Positions 1-9,612 are shown, counted from the first letter of the stretch. The stretch is 64,000 nt of DNA from Pasteuria penetrans (GCF_900538055.1 NZ_UZAC03000001.1:2046001-2110000); one strand, 5' to 3'. Numbers and translations: made by a program. The notes: generated by a model from the sequence alone, not told the origin.

Positions 1-2
1 AA

Positions 3-1085
3 CGTTGGGCTGTGGTTTCCCTTTCCATTGGACTGCTTTTACACATATCTAGTTGGGTAATCCGATGGATTGTCAATGAAACTTTTCCTATTAGTAATCT
101 TTTTGAATTTTTCTCATTTTTATGCTTGACTATCACCCTATTGCTGTTGTTCCTTTTACGCGTTTATCCTGCCGCAGCTGCTTCCCTGGGGTCTATTGTC
201 ATGGCTTTGGTAACAGCTTTTATGGCTTATGCCGTTGTTACCCTGCCCCGTGATATTATGCCCCTTCCTCCCGCGTTGCAAAGCTATTGGCGTTGGATTC
301 ATGTTCCTAGTGCCTGTGTGGGTTCAGCAGCTTTTATTGTGGGATCAATGGCTGGGGTTTTGTATTTGTTGCGTACATTGGATCCCGCCCAGTCTAGTTC
401 CCGTAAGGTTAGGTATCTAGAGGTTTTTTGGTGGAGTTGTCTGTCATGGATAGGATCTGTTCTTATGTTCTATGTGGGTAAAGTATTAGGTTATCAGGCC
501 CATTTTGAATACATAGCTGAGGATGGTCAGGCGCAGGACATCACCTATAGGTTCCCTGCCTTATTAGGACCTTCAGGGGGACTGACAGATGCCTCTGCTG
601 ATTTCTGGCACGGGATCTGGATTGAGGTTCCTAGCTTTTGGGGTGCAGATAGGGTTTCCCAAGCCAATACTTTTGTATGGGCTTTGTTAGTCGGGGGTGT
701 GCTATATGGTATCCTTCGTTTCGTAGCACGCAAGCCCCTATCCTTGGTGTTGCGTTCCCGTGTTCAATATTTGTCCCCAGATCGCCTAGATGAGTTGGAG
801 TACCGTGCTATTGTTATGGGTCTTCCTATTTTCGCTCTAGGTGCGCTTTTTTTTGCATCCATATGGGCAGAACAGGCCTGGGGTAGATTCTGGGGCTGGG
901 ATGCTAAGGAAGTTTGGGCAGCGGTTACGTTTGGGTTTTATAGTGTCTATCTTCATTTCCGTCTCTCGCGAGGGTGGCACGGTACTCGTTCGGCATGGTT
1001 GTCCATTGCCGGTCTCAGTATTGTTTTGTTCAATCTCCTGTTTGTGAATCTTGTGATTCCTGGTCTTCATAGTTATGCTGGGTGA
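3..1085 (+). CDS. resC: Cytochrome c biogenesis protein ResC/CcsB (CcsA family), 5' end outside window
   Basis: Polytopic membrane protein of the system II (Ccs/Res) machinery, which carries haem across the membrane and attaches it to apocytochrome c. The reading frame is open to the window edge, so the N-terminus is missing; a GTG at 12 is only the first internal start codon. The SNLFEF segment near the N-terminus is typical of the CcsA family. The periplasmic tryptophan-rich haem-handling (WWD) signature is clear in the C-terminal third (WGRFWGWDAKEVWA), followed by two more membrane segments and a His near the end. resB would be expected just upstream. A decayed partial copy follows directly. 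The family call is firm; ResC rather than another CcsA member rests on length and taxon. Confidence 0.88.
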   Translation, partial: RWAVVSLSIGLLLHISSWVIRWIVNETFPISNLFEFFSFLCLTITLLLLFLLRVYPAAAASLGSIVMALVTAFMAYAVVTLPRDIMPLPPALQSYWRWIHVPSACVGSAAFIVGSMAGVLYLLRTLDPAQSSSRKVRYLEVFWWSCLSWIGSVLMFYVGKVLGYQAHFEYIAEDGQAQDITYRFPALLGPSGGLTDASADFWHGIWIEVPSFWGADRVSQANTFVWALLVGGVLYGILRFVARKPLSLVLRSRVQYLSPDRLDELEYRAIVMGLPIFALGALFFASIWAEQAWGRFWGWDAKEVWAAVTFGFYSVYLHFRLSRGWHGTRSAWLSIAGLSIVLFNLLFVNLVIPGLHSYAG

Positions 1086-1148
1086 TCGCTGTATAATAGC
1101 AGGGGGCATGATACTGTGGTTTGGACGGTTTGAACACTGACTATATTC

Positions 1149-1560
1149 TTGTTTTCTTTCGTTTGTGTTTTTAAAAGATGTGTTTTTTCGTTGGATACTA
1201 GGAGAAAGCGCTCGGCAACAGGGGCCATGATAGGAGCTATAGTAGCAGGAGGCATAATAATATGGGCAAAAAAGGATCTGTTGGAATGGGGGGGTTGGGA
1301 TTGGGATGCTGAGGAAGTTTGGAGATTGGCTTCGTTTTTATTTTTTTCATATGGTTTTTTGTCTTCATTGTTTCATTTTAATGGTATTCATTTTCCTTTC
1401 TCGCGGGTTCCTTTCACGCGAAGGTGGTCCATTGTTTGGTCCATTGCTATGGTAATTGTCGGTTTTACTATGAGCCTCGCGAGCGGTGGTTACGTTCCCC
1501 TTATCTCCTAATCGCCTGGATGAGTTGGAGTACCGCGCTATTGCCATTGTTTTTTCGTTT
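1149..1560 (+). pseudogene. Decayed partial duplicate of resC
   Basis: An open frame of 120 codons (1149-1511) carries a degenerate copy of the WWD region of the preceding gene: WGGWDWDAEEVW against WGRFWGWDAKEVW, followed by hydrophobic sequence in the same order. Immediately after its stop, 1507-1548 holds a second piece that nearly matches resC at about 777-818 (NRLDELEYRAI against DRLDELEYRAI), in a different frame and in permuted order. No N-terminal domain is present. I read this as tandem partial duplication of resC followed by decay. It is unlikely to make a working haem-handling protein. Confidence 0.7.
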
Positions 1561-1654
1561 ATACAAAGTATGATACTATTTGCTAGAAGCCATCAGCACT
1601 GAGAAAGAATTGCCAGAGGTTCATTCAAAAGGAGATACCAACTGATCCAGGAAA

Positions 1655-1694
1655 GAAAGAAACGCCCCTGCTTTTGGAAGGGGGCGCTTCTTTC
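1655..1694. terminator. Hairpin, possible terminator
   Basis: Fourteen-base arms (GAAAGAAACGCCCC / GGGGCGCTTCTTTC) pair with one mismatch around a 12-base loop. There is no T run on the + side; the - side is followed by a T/C-rich stretch. It may end transcription from either direction, or be a relic of a mobile element. Confidence 0.35.
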
Positions 1695-1964
1695 TAAACT
1701 CGGATCTTGGCCAAACTTCGGACCTGGAATATCCTTGGGCGGTTTTTGCCTAATTCTGGATTGCAAGGATGAATTAGGTGGGGCCCACTTTTCCCCATAA
1801 TTAGTTTGTTTATTTTGTTTGTTGTACACGAGCCCATGCCAAAGAACATTTGTCTCTATTAATTTATAAAACAAATAGAAACAAAAGTATGCGCTTTTTT
1901 CTATTATGTATATAAAATAATTGAATGAATTTTTATTTTATGTGTATTAAACACTATATTAATA

Positions 1965-2480
1965 TTATGAAACATTCCGGTAATTTACCCCCTGATCGTT
2001 TTCTAGGTGGCTATTGCGACATACGATAGCAAGGTTCTCATAGTTCCCCCAAATCCGAACCCCAAAACGTTGGCGAAAGTCAAGCTTGGTGGCGCATTTC
2101 TTTCCCTCTATAAGAGCATGGGTAGCCTTGTCTCCCCGATGGTAATTTGTAATGGACTGTTGCCCTATCTGTAGGCTCTCTGCACCTTTTCTAATGTTCT
2201 TGTGGTCGTGCTGTAATCCTCCCCCGATGAGGGCGTGCAGATTATTGTAAGCCTCGGTAAAAGTGGGATCATCGGTGTCATACCATTTTCCAACATCCTT
2301 TATAAACTCGTAGGCTTCCCCAAGTTTATGCCAATCTGCAAGATGAAATATTTTTTCCAGGAGTAGCCTCTTGGATTCGGGAAGTAACCCTCTGTGTTTT
2401 TTCTTCAGGGCGTCTTTTACGAACCCTTTCATCCTGCACAGATACTTCCCATTTTTGAGTTCCTTATACATACAGTCCAC
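1965..2480 (-). pseudogene. ISL3-like transposase, C-terminal fragment
   Basis: This 171-codon frame resembles the C-terminal part of ISL3-family DDE transposases. It has the helical LADWHKLGEAYEF segment, then ATHALIEGKK...RQRFGVRIWGNYENL, corresponding to the family's ending with the last catalytic Glu (TN-x-x-EG-x-NN-x-IK...RRxxGFRNFENF). The N-terminal zinc and helix-turn-helix part and the first catalytic Asp residues are absent, so it cannot transpose. A dispersed repeat begins 16 bases beyond its 5' end. Family assignment is from motif memory and is moderately sure. Confidence 0.55.
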
Positions 2481-2495
2481 TTTTTTATATGATTA

Positions 2496-2664
2496 CCATT
2501 TACAGTAATTTTTTATGTTTTATTATAATTTTTAAATCATTGTGTAATTTTAACTTATTATGTATGTCAGTGGTTGTAATTCACTACGATGATATGATTT
2601 CCGAAGGATGTGGACCCAAGAAAATCAACCAGGGGGAAATTACAACCGAAAAAGGGATATCACC
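2496..2664. repeat. Dispersed repeat A, copy 1
   Basis: About 170 bases that recur in the same orientation at 11770-11941 with roughly 90% identity. The copy contains a 10-base inverted pair (GGTTGTAATT at 2572 and AATTACAACC at 2638). Both copies lie beside transposase fragments, but of different families and in different relative orientation, so this is probably an independent small element. Confidence 0.8.
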
Positions 2665-3318
2665 GAAAAATGTGGGAGTTACTATATAAAAAATGGGGAT
2701 TGATCTTGCTTTGCACCTCCACAGGGAAGACGTTGGAATATTGGACCGTGGTGAACCCAAAACCGGGGGGGGACCGCCGAAGAACCGCGCGCTACGAGGG
2801 GAGGGTGTGTCTGTCACTTCGTCGCGTTGGGGGCGTCTTTTTGGGGGGAACATCAAATTTGGGATGTAACCGGTAAGTTTGGATTATTTGGGATCTATTT
2901 TATTTTCTTTATACAATATCTCGTATATTAGATTAGGATTTCCATCTTCCTCGGTCCCCATCATGTTGTGGGGGCTATTTGTTCATGGGTTTGCATAACC
3001 TTTGTATCGCCGGCACCATCGTGCAATTCGTTACCCCCAGGGGCTTCTTTTCAACCTGTCCCCTGTCCCTCGAAACTGATTCAGTTTTGATTTTCCTTTC
3101 CCCGGCGACAATATACTCCATAGGGTCAATACTCATATATATATAAATTATGGTCATATCATATCTTAATATATACAGGACAGGAGGGGGGAATGTACAA
3201 CCCATAAGATTCTCTAGGAAACCCATAGGAGAAGGAGAAGGGGGATAAGTTTATCGTTACGGTAAGGACATGGCGTAGAGATCACAAACGGCGGTCCGGA
3301 CTGGTAATCAAACCTCCT
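2665..3318. other. Intergenic stretch without a recognisable gene
   Basis: Nothing coding is supported here. The stretch holds a G/C-rich patch (about 2760-2860) and a short motif ATTTGGGATGTAACC (about 2860), which recurs as ATTTGGGATGCAACC near 13391 and in similar form near 14702. A purine-rich tract at 3225-3244 could be the ribosome binding site of the next gene if translation starts upstream of 3319. Confidence 0.5.
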
Positions 3319-3978
3319 GTGAGGGCCAAGTTGGCTTGGGATCGTTGGCGGATACGTTTGCATGAGTCATTTCGTCAGCAAACGTCTCTGTACCCTTTTG
3401 TAACCATATTGTTTTTTACAGGATTGGTTTTTGGGATTGTATTGGTTTCTGCCCTGGAGGAGGATCGACAGGAAACATTATTTTCTTATTTATCTAATTT
3501 CTTTACTGATATAAAACGAAACTCTATACAAGATTCTGGAGCGATCTTTCAGCATGTGGTTGTGGAACGGTGGCAGCAACTGGGACTCATGGGTTTACTC
3601 AGCTTATCCATCATGGGTGTTCCTTTTCTATTGGGTATACTCTTTTTACAAGGATTGGCTTTAGGATTTACCATGAGTTTTTTAATGCACCAACTGGGAT
3701 GGCATGGATTGGGTTTAACTCTTGTGTCCGTGATTCCGCATAACCTACTGAGTACACCGGTATGGTTACTAATTACAGCGGCAGGTATGACCTTCTCTCT
3801 ACACTTTCTCCGGTATCGATGGTGGTCACAACGGAGGAACCATCTCTATCCTCAATTTATGATTTTTGTATTGTTTGTCCTCGCTCTTAGTGTTGTCCTG
3901 GTGGGTTCAGCGGCTTTGGAAGTTTTTCTATCACCCTATTTGATAGAATGGATGTTGTCGCTTCTATTTACAGTCTAA
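3319..3978 (+). CDS. spoIIM: Stage II sporulation protein M
   Basis: Polytopic membrane protein of the SpoIIDMP complex, which thins septal peptidoglycan and drives engulfment. The 219-residue length fits the family (about 214 in B. subtilis). An N-terminal cytosolic stretch is followed by a membrane segment near residue 27 and four more hydrophobic segments, including LGWHGLGLTLVSVIPHNLL, a conserved SpoIIM/DUF95-type block. The GTG at 3319 lacks a good ribosome binding site; the frame is open upstream to about 3241, where a GGAGAAGG-rich tract lies, so the true start could be further 5' at a non-standard codon. spoIIM followed by fur is the Bacillus order. Confidence 0.85.
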   Translation: MRAKLAWDRWRIRLHESFRQQTSLYPFVTILFFTGLVFGIVLVSALEEDRQETLFSYLSNFFTDIKRNSIQDSGAIFQHVVVERWQQLGLMGLLSLSIMGVPFLLGILFLQGLALGFTMSFLMHQLGWHGLGLTLVSVIPHNLLSTPVWLLITAAGMTFSLHFLRYRWWSQRRNHLYPQFMIFVLFVLALSVVLVGSAALEVFLSPYLIEWMLSLLFTV

Positions 3979-4010
3979 GAAATCATATATTGCGGTGGAC
4001 GGTATTTTGT

Positions 4011-4040
4011 TTGACTTTCATTTTCCTGCTCGCCTATAAT
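4011..4040 (+). promoter_or_regulatory. Sigma-A-type promoter for fur
   Basis: TTGACT at 4011-4016 and a perfect TATAAT at 4035-4040 are separated by 18 bases, 27 bases before the fur start codon. No obvious Fur box palindrome is visible around it. Confidence 0.75.
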
Positions 4041-4066
4041 GAGGGCGTGAACAGGGGGGAGGTCGC

Positions 4067-4696
4067 ATGGGGCAGCAGATGGAAAAGATTCAGCAGCGGC
4101 TTGCTGCACACCGTTACAAATTAACTACACAACGTGAGGCAACAGTTCAGGTATTGTTAGAAAATCAACAGGAACATCTGAGTGCAGAAGATGTGTACCT
4201 GCTCGTCAAAAAGAAAACTCCGGAGATTGGTTTGGCTACCGTTTATCGTACGTTGGAATTGCTCAGTGATCTGAAAATCCTCCACAAAATCAATTTTGGT
4301 GATGGTGTAACACGTTACGAATTTCAAGATGAAAATGCGGAACACCATCATCATCACCTTCTCTGCCTTCAGTGTGGATGCGTCGATGAAATTATGGATG
4401 ATCTCCTCGGTCCAGTGGAGGAGTACATAGAAAAGTCATATTTTTTTAAAATTGTAGATCATCAGTTGACATTCCATGGATTTTGCAGCACGTGTCAGGG
4501 GAAGGGGATCACAGAGTCAGATCGCGGGGATTTGTCATCCACAGGGGGTATTCTGGAAGAATCCGCTGCACCGTCACGGAATACCCTCCTTCCCTTACCC
4601 ATTGTGGGACCTAAGGGGGGCCGAGGTTCTTCACGTATTACCGTAGCATCACGGAGGGAAGGGGGGGGTTGTAGGAATGGGGGGAATACCCCTTAG
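4067..4696 (+). CDS. fur: Ferric uptake regulator Fur with an unusual C-terminal tail
   Basis: Metal-responsive DNA-binding repressor of iron uptake genes. Residues 1-150 match Bacillus Fur closely: a winged-helix domain (LTTQREATVQVLLEN, AEDVYLLVKKK-PEIGLATVYRTLELL), the His-rich metal site (HHHHH at about 92-96), and two structural zinc CxxC pairs (CLQC, CSTC). The usual protein ends near residue 150; this one runs on for about 60 residues rich in Gly, Ser and Arg with no recognisable fold. The start is fixed by a GGGGGGAGG site four bases before ATG 4067. The tail may be read-through after loss of the original stop. Confidence 0.93.
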   Translation: MGQQMEKIQQRLAAHRYKLTTQREATVQVLLENQQEHLSAEDVYLLVKKKTPEIGLATVYRTLELLSDLKILHKINFGDGVTRYEFQDENAEHHHHHLLCLQCGCVDEIMDDLLGPVEEYIEKSYFFKIVDHQLTFHGFCSTCQGKGITESDRGDLSSTGGILEESAAPSRNTLLPLPIVGPKGGRGSSRITVASRREGGGCRNGGNTP

Positions 4697-4697
4697 G

Positions 4698-4796
4698 ATG
4701 GTGGGTATAGTAGGTCCTGTATTTTTATGGTTCTGGTATATTTTTGTAGACGGATTTCGTGATGTAAGCAATTGGGATACGCTGAGATCTCAATGA
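4698..4796 (+). CDS. Very small membrane ORF in the yqzK position
   Basis: A 32-codon frame starts one base after the fur stop codon. It encodes a short hydrophobic segment rich in Trp and Phe (GPVFLWFWYIFVDGF). In B. subtilis the gene after fur is yqzK, a small membrane protein, then xerD, then drm/deoB. This could be a shortened yqzK, translated by coupling to fur, but sequence similarity is weak. No xerD remnant is visible between here and deoB. Confidence 0.3.
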   Translation: MVGIVGPVFLWFWYIFVDGFRDVSNWDTLRSQ

Positions 4797-5013
4797 ACCA
4801 GCCCTGCCCGTATGATATATGGATGTTTCCATTCTCTATGGAATACACCATGCGCGTACATGAATCATAATGAGTTTCCCTCTCCTATCTGTAGCGAATA
4901 ATACTTATATGGATACAATAGGTCATGGCTCCATCAATAGGTGTGTTTTTATGGTAGAATGAATGCATAACCATAAGTACAATAAATGGTATTGGGAGAG
5001 GATAGGATCACCT

Positions 5014-6198
5014 ATGGGTTGGAAAAGAGTAGTTGTCATTGTATTAGACAGCGTAGGGATAGGGGAGCTACCTGATGCACATTTACACAACAGTGCAGGT
5101 TCGCACACTCTCTTACATACGGCGGAGTATTGCAAGGGTTTGGTTCTGCCGACATTGGAAGAGTTAGGGTTGGGTTGTATCGCATCCTTTCCGGGTGTGG
5201 GGGGGGTAGTTCATCCGCGGGCCTCCTACGGCCGTTTGGCGACTCAGTCTAAGGATACAGATACCATGGTGGGGCACTGGGAGATGATGGGTGTGGTGAC
5301 ACGGAATGTATTTCCCACCTACCCCCAGGGATTTCCGGAGGAGATGCTCCAACTACTGGAGAAGAGGACCGGTAAGTACATTTTGCGTTCCAGCAATCGC
5401 CCTGCCTCAGGTACGACGATTTTGAAGGAACTTGGGGAGGAGCATATGCGTACGGGCAAGCTCATCCTTTATACCTCCGCCGTGAGTAGTATGCAAATTG
5501 CGGCTCACGAGGAAATTATCCCTCCGGAGGAGCTCTATGCGGTTTGTAAAGTAGCACGTGAACTAACGCGTACAGGCCCCCATGCAGTGGCAAGGGTAAT
5601 TGCCCGCCCCTTTGTGGGTACCCCGGGTTCCTTTGTGAGAACGTCTAGACGACACGATTTCTCCCTGATGCCCCCAGATCCCACGGTACTAGATGTATTG
5701 CACACGGAGGGTATACGTGTGGTGGGAATAGGTAAGATTGGCGATATTTATGGCAATCGGGGTCTGGACCGGATTTGTCATACAAGTTCTAATCAAGATG
5801 GGATGGAAAAACTCCTGACTTTGTTACGAGAAGAACCTGGGGGACTTCTGTTCATCAATTTGGTTGACTTTGATTCCCGTTATGGCCACAGGCGTAATCC
5901 CAAGGGTTACGGTGCTGCTTTGGAAGAATTTGATCATTTTCTACCCAATATACTGGAGCAATTGGGGTCACAAGATTTGTTGCTGATTACAGCAGATCAT
6001 GGAAATGATCCCACCTACAAGGGAACGGATCATACACGGGAATATGCTCCCGTCCTGTGCTACTTACCTGCTCATCCACAGGGATATGATTTGGGCACGC
6101 GTACAACCTTAGCCGATATAGGAGCAACAGTGGCAGAGACCCTGGGGGTGAAGGCTCCCTACGGAACCAGTTTTCTACGAACGGCCTTGGGTGAATAG
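5014..6198 (+). CDS. deoB: Phosphopentomutase
   Basis: Interconverts (deoxy)ribose 1-phosphate and 5-phosphate in nucleoside salvage; member of the alkaline phosphatase superfamily with two Mn ions. Metal and active-site blocks are visible: VLDSVGIGELPDA near the N-terminus, the DTDTMVGHWEMMG loop, LVDFDSRYGHR-NP-GY, and LLITADHGNDPT. From ATG 5014 the protein has 394 residues, the usual length; the upstream in-frame ATG at 4963 would add 17 unconserved residues, and GGAGAGG at about 4995 favours 5014. The expected partner punA now lies 7.4 kb downstream because of the accessory block. Confidence 0.95.
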   Translation: MGWKRVVVIVLDSVGIGELPDAHLHNSAGSHTLLHTAEYCKGLVLPTLEELGLGCIASFPGVGGVVHPRASYGRLATQSKDTDTMVGHWEMMGVVTRNVFPTYPQGFPEEMLQLLEKRTGKYILRSSNRPASGTTILKELGEEHMRTGKLILYTSAVSSMQIAAHEEIIPPEELYAVCKVARELTRTGPHAVARVIARPFVGTPGSFVRTSRRHDFSLMPPDPTVLDVLHTEGIRVVGIGKIGDIYGNRGLDRICHTSSNQDGMEKLLTLLREEPGGLLFINLVDFDSRYGHRRNPKGYGAALEEFDHFLPNILEQLGSQDLLLITADHGNDPTYKGTDHTREYAPVLCYLPAHPQGYDLGTRTTLADIGATVAETLGVKAPYGTSFLRTALGE

Positions 6199-6439
6199 GT
6201 AAGAAGCGGGTAGGTTTTTTCTTGTATGGGTGATTGCTTTTTCTGAATAAATAAAAATAATCATTGTGATTGATTCCCTGTTCAGTCGGAACCATGGGGG
6301 ATTCCTGAGGGGATTTGGGTCCCCCTATTGTTGTTGGGATTCATTTTTTTGATCCCCAATGTCTTATTCCTTTAGTACAGGGGTATTGTGGGGAGTTTGT
6401 TTGCACTCCTTGAATGAGATCTTATTGGGCAGGGGTCAT

Positions 6440-6589
6440 GGGCAGCATCCGGACGGGTGTGTGCATTTTTCGGAGGGGATTTTTAGTCCCACTTTTTTGC
6501 CTCCTTGGGTGACCTTTTCCTGTATTTTTTTAAGCATAATTATCTTATTAATTTGTATAGATAGAAAATCCGTTCCCGTCTTCCGACCT
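6440..6589. repeat. Dispersed repeat B, copy 1
   Basis: About 150 bases that recur in inverted orientation at 11011-11157, with near identity over most of the length. No gene is evident inside it. It starts about 240 bases after deoB and ends just before repeat C. The inverted pair brackets yitT and the mobile-element cluster. Confidence 0.8.
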
Positions 6590-6614
6590 CCTCTCGTCCA
6601 TTCTTAAAAAATTA

Positions 6615-6736
6615 TCTATACATATTATACAGAATCAATTAATTTACTATTAGCAATCAATGCATACTATTTTTAAATACAATTAATATCAGAAAAAACC
6701 AAATCAACTGATTTTTAATTCGCGCACCAGCACCAT
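6615..6736. repeat. Dispersed repeat C, copy 1
   Basis: A 122-base AT-rich sequence that recurs in direct orientation at 12816-12937 with only a few differences. It ends with CGCGCACCAGCACCA, which is GC-rich against its surroundings. This copy lies about 190 bases upstream of the yitT start; the other has no gene behind it. Confidence 0.8.
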
Positions 6737-6923
6737 GTATACAAATATTACTATCCAATGCAAGGAATGCGTACTTGCTATTTTTAAAATGATACTAATT
6801 ATAAGTATTGATATAAAAATCGCCAGCATTTATACTAGACATTAAGTAACCATCCTATTGTAATGACCTACCCCCTCTCGTTACTATACAAACATACATT
6901 CGGAGGAAGAAGGTCGGGAATCC

Positions 6924-7934
6924 ATGGCTGGAAATACATCCGAACCAACCATAAAACGGTATATAACCAAAGAATGGAAAATCCTCAACAACGACCTCCA
7001 ACAGCTGCTCCAACCACAAACCTGGCCGAAAATCCTCTCTCATGTATCCATCGTTTTTCTTGGATGTTTGGTTATAGCCGCAACCCTCAATTTTTTCGTC
7101 ATACCTTCCCATTTTGGTGACGGCGGCTTCACGGGAATCGCGGTTCTGTTGAAATACATGTCCAACATCAATCTGGATGACGTCGTAATCTGGCTCAATA
7201 TCCCACTGGTAATCATCGGGATTCCTTTTCTAGGGTATCGACTCATCTTCCACACCTCACTTGGTGTCGGTATCCTCTCCTTTGCACTAGCCCTTACGAA
7301 ACCCCTAACACTTGCCACCGCATGGCATGTTCACGATCCATGGGTTTCCGTGTTATTTGGTGGCACCCTAATGGGACTCGGTGTAGGCATTGTGTTGCAT
7401 ATTGGTGGCAATACTGGGGGATCCGATCTCGTAGCCCTAATTGTAAAACACTTTACAGGTATCCCACTGAACTGGACACTCCTCGCTTTCGACGCTTCTG
7501 TTCTTTCTTGCACCCTATACTATCTAGGCATAAAGAATTTTCTCCATACCCTCACCTACATGTTCGTTTACACCCTTGTCATCAAAATGGTTCTAGAGAA
7601 TTTTGATTCTGCACGCATTATAACCATCATCTCACCCCAAACACATTCCATCATAAAGAAGATACACGCCAGTAAACTCCCCATAAGCGCTACCTTACTA
7701 GAGGGGCAAGGATCCTACACCCATCAAAAACAAGACATCCTCTACACAGTAGTTCCAACCAGTGGATTGGCAGCCCTTCGTACTCTTGTGGAAAGGGAAG
7801 ATCCCTCGGCTTTTATGGTCATAGAAAATGCGTATAAAACTTTTGGGAGAAAATTTCTGTCATTAGAAGACTCCTCCCAGGATCTCCCGCTCAACAATCC
7901 TTCCCCCCAACCATCACGGGTCAGAAAGGTCTAA
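6924..7934 (+). CDS. YitT family membrane protein (DUF161/DUF2179)
   Basis: Polytopic membrane protein of unknown function. After a cytosolic N-terminus, about five membrane segments run from residue 40 to 215 with the family's GGFTGIA and GG-TGG-D motifs (SHFGDGGFTGIAVLL, IGGNTGGSDLVALI). A soluble DUF2179 domain follows (KKIHASKLPISATLLEGQGSYTH...DILYTVV). GGAGGAAG at 6901 precedes ATG 6924 by 14 bases. The coding strand is clearly C-rich, unlike the G-rich spoIIM, fur and deoB genes on the same strand, suggesting the gene moved or was inverted. Family assignment is firm. Confidence 0.9.
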   Translation: MAGNTSEPTIKRYITKEWKILNNDLQQLLQPQTWPKILSHVSIVFLGCLVIAATLNFFVIPSHFGDGGFTGIAVLLKYMSNINLDDVVIWLNIPLVIIGIPFLGYRLIFHTSLGVGILSFALALTKPLTLATAWHVHDPWVSVLFGGTLMGLGVGIVLHIGGNTGGSDLVALIVKHFTGIPLNWTLLAFDASVLSCTLYYLGIKNFLHTLTYMFVYTLVIKMVLENFDSARIITIISPQTHSIIKKIHASKLPISATLLEGQGSYTHQKQDILYTVVPTSGLAALRTLVEREDPSAFMVIENAYKTFGRKFLSLEDSSQDLPLNNPSPQPSRVRKV

Positions 7935-8084
7935 GACGGGGAAGCAAATGGTCTTAAGCATGGTACTCATATAGAAAATAATATAAAATTTTAATTATAA
8001 TATTTAGTTCTGATGATTCTAGGATTTATATTTTATTCATCAAAGGTGTGAATATTTTTGTGATTACGAAAATTTATAAACGTA

Positions 8085-8125
8085 GTTCTGTGAGGGACTC
8101 GGCTGAGATGCCGGGTCTACTCGAC
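8085..8125 (+). other. Group II intron 3' tail fragment
   Basis: GTGAGGGACTCGGCTGAGATGCC followed by a pairing GGGTCTACTCGAC matches the domain VI-like ending of the intron units at 59281-59313 and 59685-59717. No domain V hairpin precedes it, so this is a relic. Confidence 0.65.
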
Positions 8126-8291
8126 AAAAGCTCTGTTCCATGATCCCTTCCGGATCCTCCCCGATATGCATGGTGATCAACGGGGTTAGGTGGGATAGAA
8201 AAGGGAAATACAAGACAAGAGTGGGGAAATGTATAGAGGACAACCGTTTGGTTTCTGAAATGAAAAACTTAATATAGGAAAGGTTGGTTTT

Positions 8292-9140
8292 ATGATTCCA
8301 ATTGACTTGGATATAGACAGAATGGAAAAAAGGATGGAAGAACGTATACAACATTACGAACAGGAGGGATTATCGCTACAGGAATCCATCCCCCATGTAG
8401 TGGAAGAGATCGAGGAAGATTCTGAATGGGATCCTTGTTCCATGGGGAGGGCTTATACTTTTATAGCCAATTATCAGTTTAAAAAACAAATTTTAGGTGG
8501 CCGGGAGAAACACCAAAGGGGTCCCGATTTCCCAGAAGTAGCCCGAAATGGTTATAAAAAACGTAAAAAACGCACCAGCAAAGGAATTGTGGTTTACTAT
8601 GACCCCCAGCCAAGAAAAGGGCATTTCCGATCTGCGGTTACTAAACCCTACAAAAAATATACGAAGTCGTGTATAGATATTCTTTCCTCCTTGCGTAAGG
8701 CTGGTATGTCCGTAAAAAAAATATCCGAATTGTCGAATGACATTCTGCGATCAAAAATCTCACGCTCCACTGTGTCAAGATTACTTATGGGACATCTAAA
8801 GGAAGAGAATAGAGGATTCAATGAGGAACCCATAAGAAACCCGCATGAAATTAGGACCGTAAAGGTGGATGCTTACTACAAACCCGTTCGTGGATTCGGG
8901 AAAGTAGCTGTCTATGTCATAAAAGCGAGTAGGAAAAATACATCAGGGGTAAAAACAGATGAGGTTTTATCAAGTTTGGTAAGTCCCCCCGAAACAGCTG
9001 AAACTTGGTATGAAGCCTTCCAAAATGTTTACGACCGTGGTTTACGGATGGGTCCTGATACCCTTTTTATTGCTGATGGTCATAAGGGAATCAGAAAGGC
9101 GCTGAGCCAAGTATATCCCGAAGCAGGTTTTCAAGGGTGT
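8292..9140 (+). pseudogene. IS256-type (Mutator) transposase, N-terminal part, interrupted
   Basis: N-terminal two-thirds of a DDE transposase. A helix-turn-helix-like block (AGMSVKKISELSNDILRSKISRSTVSRLL) precedes the first catalytic Asp in VKVDAYYKPVRG and the second in FIADGHKGIRKAL, both in IS256-like context. Homology stops at 9140, after which the frame runs a few codons into unrelated sequence. The remainder of the gene is at 11158-11687 in the same orientation, with 41 bases present at both edges, so an ancestral gene was split by about 2 kb. A GGAAAGG site precedes ATG 8292. Confidence 0.8.
9100..9140. repeat. 41-base direct repeat, left copy
   Basis: Identical to 11158-11198. It is the last transposase sequence on the left and the first on the right of the 2-kb interruption. 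Confidence 0.9.
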
Positions 9141-9612
9141 GGTGGCAGACCGGGTAGCCCAGACGGTGATAAAGAATCGGCTTGAGCCTCTCCTAGAGCC
9201 CCACTTTCATGGAGATTCCTATGGGTGTCGCGCCCCAAAAGATCAGCGCATCAGGCATCACGCGTAACCCGGGAGCGCTGTTGGGAGTACGACTGGGAAA
9301 TAGACCTCGATATAGTGGGCTAGTGGGCTCTTCTTTGACAACATTCCGCATCACCTCATTTTGAAGGCCCTTGGCACGTTGGGGCGGATAAAGTAACGTT
9401 ACTCTATTGCAAGAGGTGGCTCAAGGCACCGGTACTATTACCTGATGGGACAAGCCAGAAAAGGAGTAAGAGCACGCCGCAAGGTGGAGTCATAAGTCCC
9501 CTCCTGGCCAATCTGTTCCTGCACTACGCTTTCGATCAATGGATAGAAGCAAAGCATCCCGATATACGTTTTGCGAGGTATGTGGATGATATTATCGTCC
9601 ACTGCCGGAACC
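9141..9612 (+). pseudogene. Group II intron reverse transcriptase remnant
   Basis: Several frames together give unmistakable pieces of a group II intron-encoded reverse transcriptase: VADRVAQTVIKNRLEP with EPHFHGDSYGCRAPK, then SAHQA...DWEIDLDI, FFDNIPHHL, TPQGGVISPLLANLFL and the catalytic FARYVDDIIVHCR. At least two frameshifts and a stop break the gene, and both the N-terminal part and the maturase domain are missing. It begins exactly at the edge of the split transposase. Confidence 0.9.

Noticed and set aside
1593-1874. 93-codon frame on the - strand
   Set aside because: No ribosome binding site, no family features, and it crosses a hairpin; treated as non-coding.
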